Assembly (NCBI GenBank): GCA_041191165.1
Contig: JBEEPJ010000035.1
Span: forward strand, 1 to 17,068
Source: CAMCYM01 sp041191165
GTDB taxonomy: Bacteria > Bacteroidota > Bacteroidia > Flavobacteriales_D > Sanyastnellaceae
DNA length: 17,068 nt
Reading direction: 5' to 3'
The first letter of the stretch is position 1; the number at the start of each line of letters is the position of its first letter. Position numbers and translations under genes: made by a program. Of the stretch, positions 13,887 to 17,068 are shown piece by piece. The notes under the pieces are model-generated. The model was not told the origin of the DNA, did no database searches, and saw only the letters and a program-made list of their open reading frames with translations.

Positions 13887-16317
13887 ATGGCAGAAGGAGA
13901 GAAGATCGTTCAGATCAACATTGCTGATGAAATGAAATCCGCCTACATCGATTACTCGATGTCGGTGATTGTTTCCCGCGCGCTTCCTGACGTAACCCCA
14001 CGGCGACAGCTCGGTCTACGATACCATGGTGCGGATGGCCCAAGAGTGGTCCCTGCGCTATCCGATGGTCGATGGGCAGGGTAACTTCGGCTCCATCGAC
14101 GGCGACAACCCGGCGGCCATGCGTTACACCGAGGCGCGATTGCGCAAGGTGGCGGAGGAGATGCTGGCGGACCTGGAAAAGGAGACAGTGGATTTCCGTC
14201 CCAACTTCGACGAGAGCCTGGAGGAGCCGACGGTGCTCCCGTCCAAGCTCCCCAACCTCCTCATCAACGGCGCCAGCGGAATCGCCGTGGGCATGGCCAC
14301 CAACATGCCGCCGCACCACCTGGGCGAGGTCGTGGATGGCACGGTGGCTTACATCGACAACCCGGACATCACGGTGGAGGAGTTGATGGACTACGTAAAA
14401 GCCCCGGATTTCCCGACGGGGGGTATCATCCACGGCATGGAAGGGGTGCGCGAGGCATTCCAAACCGGCCGGGGTAGGATTGTGGTCCGGGCCCGCGCGC
14501 GCATTGAGGAGACCAAATCCGGCCGCGAGCAAATCATCGTGGAGGAGATTCCCTACCAGGTGAACAAGGCGGACATGGTGAAGAAGACCGCCGATTTGGT
14601 CAACGAGAAAAAAATCGAAGGCATTTCGGAAATCCGCGACGAGTCCGACCGGAACGGAATGCGCATCGTCTATGAAATCAAGCGCGAGGCGATGGCTTCT
14701 GTGGTGCTCAACACGCTATACAAGTACACCGCGCTGCAGAGTGCATTCTCCGTGAACAACATCGCACTGGTCAATGGCCGGCCGCTGTTGCTCAATTTGA
14801 AGGATCTTATCAAGTACTTCGTCGAGCACCGCCACGAGGTGGTGGTTCGTCGGACGCAATACGAACTCCGCAAGGCCGAGGAGCGAGCGCACATCCTCGA
14901 GGGTTTGATCATCGCCCTGGATAACCTCGATGAGGTCATCGCGCTCATTCGCGCAAGTGTGACGCCGGACGAAGCCCGGGAGGGATTGATGAATCGCTTT
15001 TCGCTCTCCGAGATCCAGGCACGCGCCATCTTGGACATGCGGTTGCAGCGCCTCACCGGCCTGGAGCGGGATAAGCTCCGTGCCGAATACGAGGAGTTGA
15101 TGAAGGTCATCGCCGACCTCAAGGACATCCTCGCCCGGGTTGAGCGCCGCATGGAAATCATCAAGGCCGAGTTGCTCGAGATGAAGGAGCGCTTCGGCGA
15201 TGAGCGTCGCAGCACCATTGAGCTCAGCAGCGCGGATGTGAGCATGGAGGATCTCATCGCCGACGAGCAGGTGGTCATCAGCATCAGCCATGCGGGTTAC
15301 ATCAAGCGCACGCGCCTGGCAGATTACCGGGCGCAGAGCAGGGGAGGTGTGGGTTCGAAGGGGGCAGCCACCCGCGACGAGGACTTTGTCGAACACATCT
15401 TCACGGCCACCAACCACAACTGGCTGTTGATTTTTACCGCCCTCGGACGTTGCTTCTGGATGCGGATCTACGACGTGCCAGAAGGCAGCAAAACGTCCAA
15501 AGGACGGGCCATCCAGAACTTGATTCAGATCGAGCCTGGGGACAAGGTGTTGACGTACATCCCGGTCTTGGACTTGAAGGACCGCGATTACGTCGAGGGC
15601 AACTATGTCGTTCTCGGCACCAAGAAAGGCACCATCAAGAAGACGACTTTGGCGGCTTATGCCCGCCCCCGTTCAACGGGCATCAATGCCATCACGGTGC
15701 GGGATGGAGACGAATTGCTGACCGCCCGTCTGACGAATGGAACCAACGAGATCATCATCGGTTTGCGCTCGGGTAAGGCCATCCGTTTCAATGAGGAGAA
15801 GGCCCGTGCGGTGGGGCGGACGGCGATGGGCGTGCGGGGGGTAACCCTGGCTGGAGATGACGATGAAGTCATCGGAATGGTCTGTGTGGACGTCAACAAG
15901 GCGGACATCCTTGTGGTCTCGGAAAACGGATATGGCAAGCGCTCCTCGGTGGACGACTACCGCATCACCAACCGGGGGGGCAAAGGGGTGAAAACCATGA
16001 ACATCACGGAGAAAACGGGGGCTTTGATCAGCATCCTCGAAGTGACCGATGAGGACGATTTGATGATCATCAACCGCAGTGGCATCACCATCCGCACCGG
16101 CGTGCAAGCCCTGCGGGTGATGGGCCGGGCTACCCAGGGCGTTCGGCTCATTCAGCTGCGGGGGGACGATGTCATCGCCTCCATCTGTCGTGTGCCGCGC
16201 GCCGAAGAGGAAGAAGGAGGAGAGGTCGATGGCGAAATTGGAGGCTTAGGAGGGGAGAGCGCAGGGGAGAGTGCAGGGGAAAACGCAGGGGAGGGGGAAC
16301 AAAACCCTGTGGCATGA
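13887..16317 (+). pseudogene. gyrA: DNA gyrase subunit A, frame broken by an internal deletion
   Basis: DNA gyrase A subunit, the DNA-cutting and wrapping half of gyrase. The N-terminus (MAEGEKIVQINIADEMKSAYIDYSMSVIVSRALPDV) starts at 13887 and is normal up to the valine codon at 13992-13994. The next expected ~41 residues (R38 to H78 in E. coli numbering, covering the conserved DGLKPVHRR and YKKSAR parts) are absent. One extra A at 13995 is followed in a different frame by PHGDSSVYDTMVRMAQEWSLRYP from 13996 on. From there the gene is intact: quinolone-region Ser83 (14008) and Asp87 (14020), catalytic tyrosine in AMRYTE (14125-14127), coiled coil, then a C-terminal domain with a QSRGGVGSKG gyrA box and an acidic tail. 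As written, the first frame stops at 14084, and only a fragment from an internal ATG (e.g. 14026) could be made. Because GyrA is essential, an assembly error is the first suspicion. Confidence 0.9.
16252..16299 (+). repeat. gyrA: 12-base tandem repeat in the gyrA 3' end
   Basis: Four 12-base units of the form GGGGAGAGYGCA (16252-16263, 16264-16275, 16276-16287, and a decayed fourth at 16288-16299), coding GESA-GESA-GENA-GEGE in the acidic tail of GyrA. The third and fourth units have drifted. Being in-frame multiples of four codons, copy number changes would lengthen or shorten the tail without breaking the frame. Confidence 0.75.
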
Positions 16318-16362
16318 TGTTTGGTCCGAATGAAATCAACCCACTCAACCGGTAAGAAATCC

Positions 16363-17068
16363 ATGAAAAACACGTTGCTTTTGGGCTTTGTGCTCATCTC
16401 AAGCGGAATCTGGGCGCAGAAGGAAGTCGTTTCGGCGTTCAACGCGAACAAAGCGGGAAAGTATGCGGAAGCGGCTGGTTACATCAATCAGGCCATCGCC
16501 GATGCAGAAATGGCCAGCAAAGAGAAAACCTGGCGCTATCGCGGAGACATCTATGTGAACGTAGCGCGTACCCCGGCCTTGCAGTCGCAGTTTCCCGGCG
16601 CCCTGCAAATCGCTTTTGAGAGCTACCTCGTGGCCGATTCGCTGGATAAGAAGGACATGTACAAGCGGGAGATCGACGGGGGCATGGGGCAGGTTCAGGC
16701 CCTGTCGATGGAACAGGCTTTGGAACAATACAACCGGAAAGACTACGGAAGCGCAGCGCAGGGTTTTGATTTGGCCACCCAAGTCTCCAGCCATTTCAGC
16801 ATTCTGGACACGACGGCCATCTTCAACTCGGCCCTGTGTTATGAGAAGGCGGATCAGGTAGACCTGGCCATTGCGCGCTACCTGACTTGTGCCCAAGTGG
16901 GTTATCAGGTGCCCAATACGTACTTGTTTATCTCAGGATTGCTGCGGAAAGCGGGGCGAAATGACGAGGCCCTTGCGACTTTGCGCAATGCACGGCTCAG
17001 CTTTCCCAATGAACAGGCCCTGGTGATCGAGGAGTTGAACATCTATCTCGAAGCAAAGGATTATCAAG
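16363..17068 (+). CDS. Exported TPR-repeat protein, 3' end beyond window
   Basis: The frame is open to the right edge, so the C-terminus is missing; about 235 residues are visible. The start at 16363 gives a clean signal peptide, MKNTLLLGFVLISSGIWA/Q, cut near residue 18-19; an in-frame ATG at 16330 would only add 11 basic residues. The mature part is helical with tetratricopeptide pairs: AFNANKAGKYAEAAGYINQAIADAE, WRYRGDIYVNVA, EQYNRKDYGSAAQGFDLATQV, IFNSALCYEKADQVDLAIARYLTCAQVG, LFISGLLRKAGRNDEALATLRNARLSFPN, with the usual small and aromatic residues (A8, G/A, P at the end of a unit). It lies 45 bases after gyrA on the same strand. From memory, a periplasmic TPR protein after gyrA is common in Flavobacteriales. 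Its partner is unknown. Confidence 0.85.
   Translation, partial: MKNTLLLGFVLISSGIWAQKEVVSAFNANKAGKYAEAAGYINQAIADAEMASKEKTWRYRGDIYVNVARTPALQSQFPGALQIAFESYLVADSLDKKDMYKREIDGGMGQVQALSMEQALEQYNRKDYGSAAQGFDLATQVSSHFSILDTTAIFNSALCYEKADQVDLAIARYLTCAQVGYQVPNTYLFISGLLRKAGRNDEALATLRNARLSFPNEQALVIEELNIYLEAKDYQ

Noticed and set aside
14026..14084. Programmed frameshifting or an intron as the cause of the gyrA frame change
   Set aside because: The problem is missing sequence, not extra: about 41 conserved codons are absent from the DNA, so neither a ribosomal shift nor splicing could restore them.

Overview
The window looks like ordinary chromosomal DNA from a member of the Bacteroidota, most likely near the Flavobacteriales, with unusually high GC for that group. 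Evidence for this: a DUF6913-type gene next to a dapA-family gene, transketolase encoded as two separate subunit genes, a DivIC/FtsB protein after ClpC, the layout clpC <-> gyrA -> TPR protein, a GyrA C-terminal domain with the Bacteroidota-style QSRGGVGSKG box, and at least one good TAnnTTTG promoter element. I saw no rRNA, tRNA, insertion sequence, phage gene or CRISPR array. Every gap between genes is shorter than 300 bases; the longest is the 242-base gap between clpC and gyrA.

Layout. Positions 1-2885 (+): the 3' part of a branched-chain aminotransferase gene (ilvE), an outer-membrane barrel protein and an apparently exported methionine sulfoxide reductase A. 2905-3474 (-): an LPP20-type lipoprotein. 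3541-5063 (+): a DUF6913-type protein overlapping by ATGA with a DapA-family protein that has lost its active-site residues. 5046-8322 (-): a three-gene operon, transketolase N-terminal subunit / secreted von Willebrand A protein / transketolase C-terminal subunit, with both junctions being ATGA overlaps. 8440-10664 (+): the YchF ATPase, a small SnoaL/DUF4440-like lipoprotein and a rhomboid protease. 10703-13644 (-): clpC followed by a DivIC/FtsB-like division protein. 13887-17068 (+): gyrA, frame-broken as written, and a TPR protein running off the right edge.

The genes are packed tightly. Five junctions are ATGA start/stop overlaps, one convergent pair overlaps at the 3' ends, and regulatory DNA is confined to short divergent gaps. 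Most products are housekeeping: central carbon and amino-acid metabolism, translation-associated ATPase, proteostasis, division, DNA topology and envelope lipoproteins.

The points most worth a second look are: (1) a DapA homologue without Schiff-base lysine, catalytic tyrosines or TTGE loop; (2) a secreted VWA protein embedded between the two transketolase subunit genes; (3) gyrA lacking about 41 codons near its start with a frame change, which is either an assembly error or a real lesion; (4) a perfect DnaA box and a 7-bp inverted repeat in the clpC/gyrA gap. I did not find a clearly new defence, mobile or biosynthetic system.
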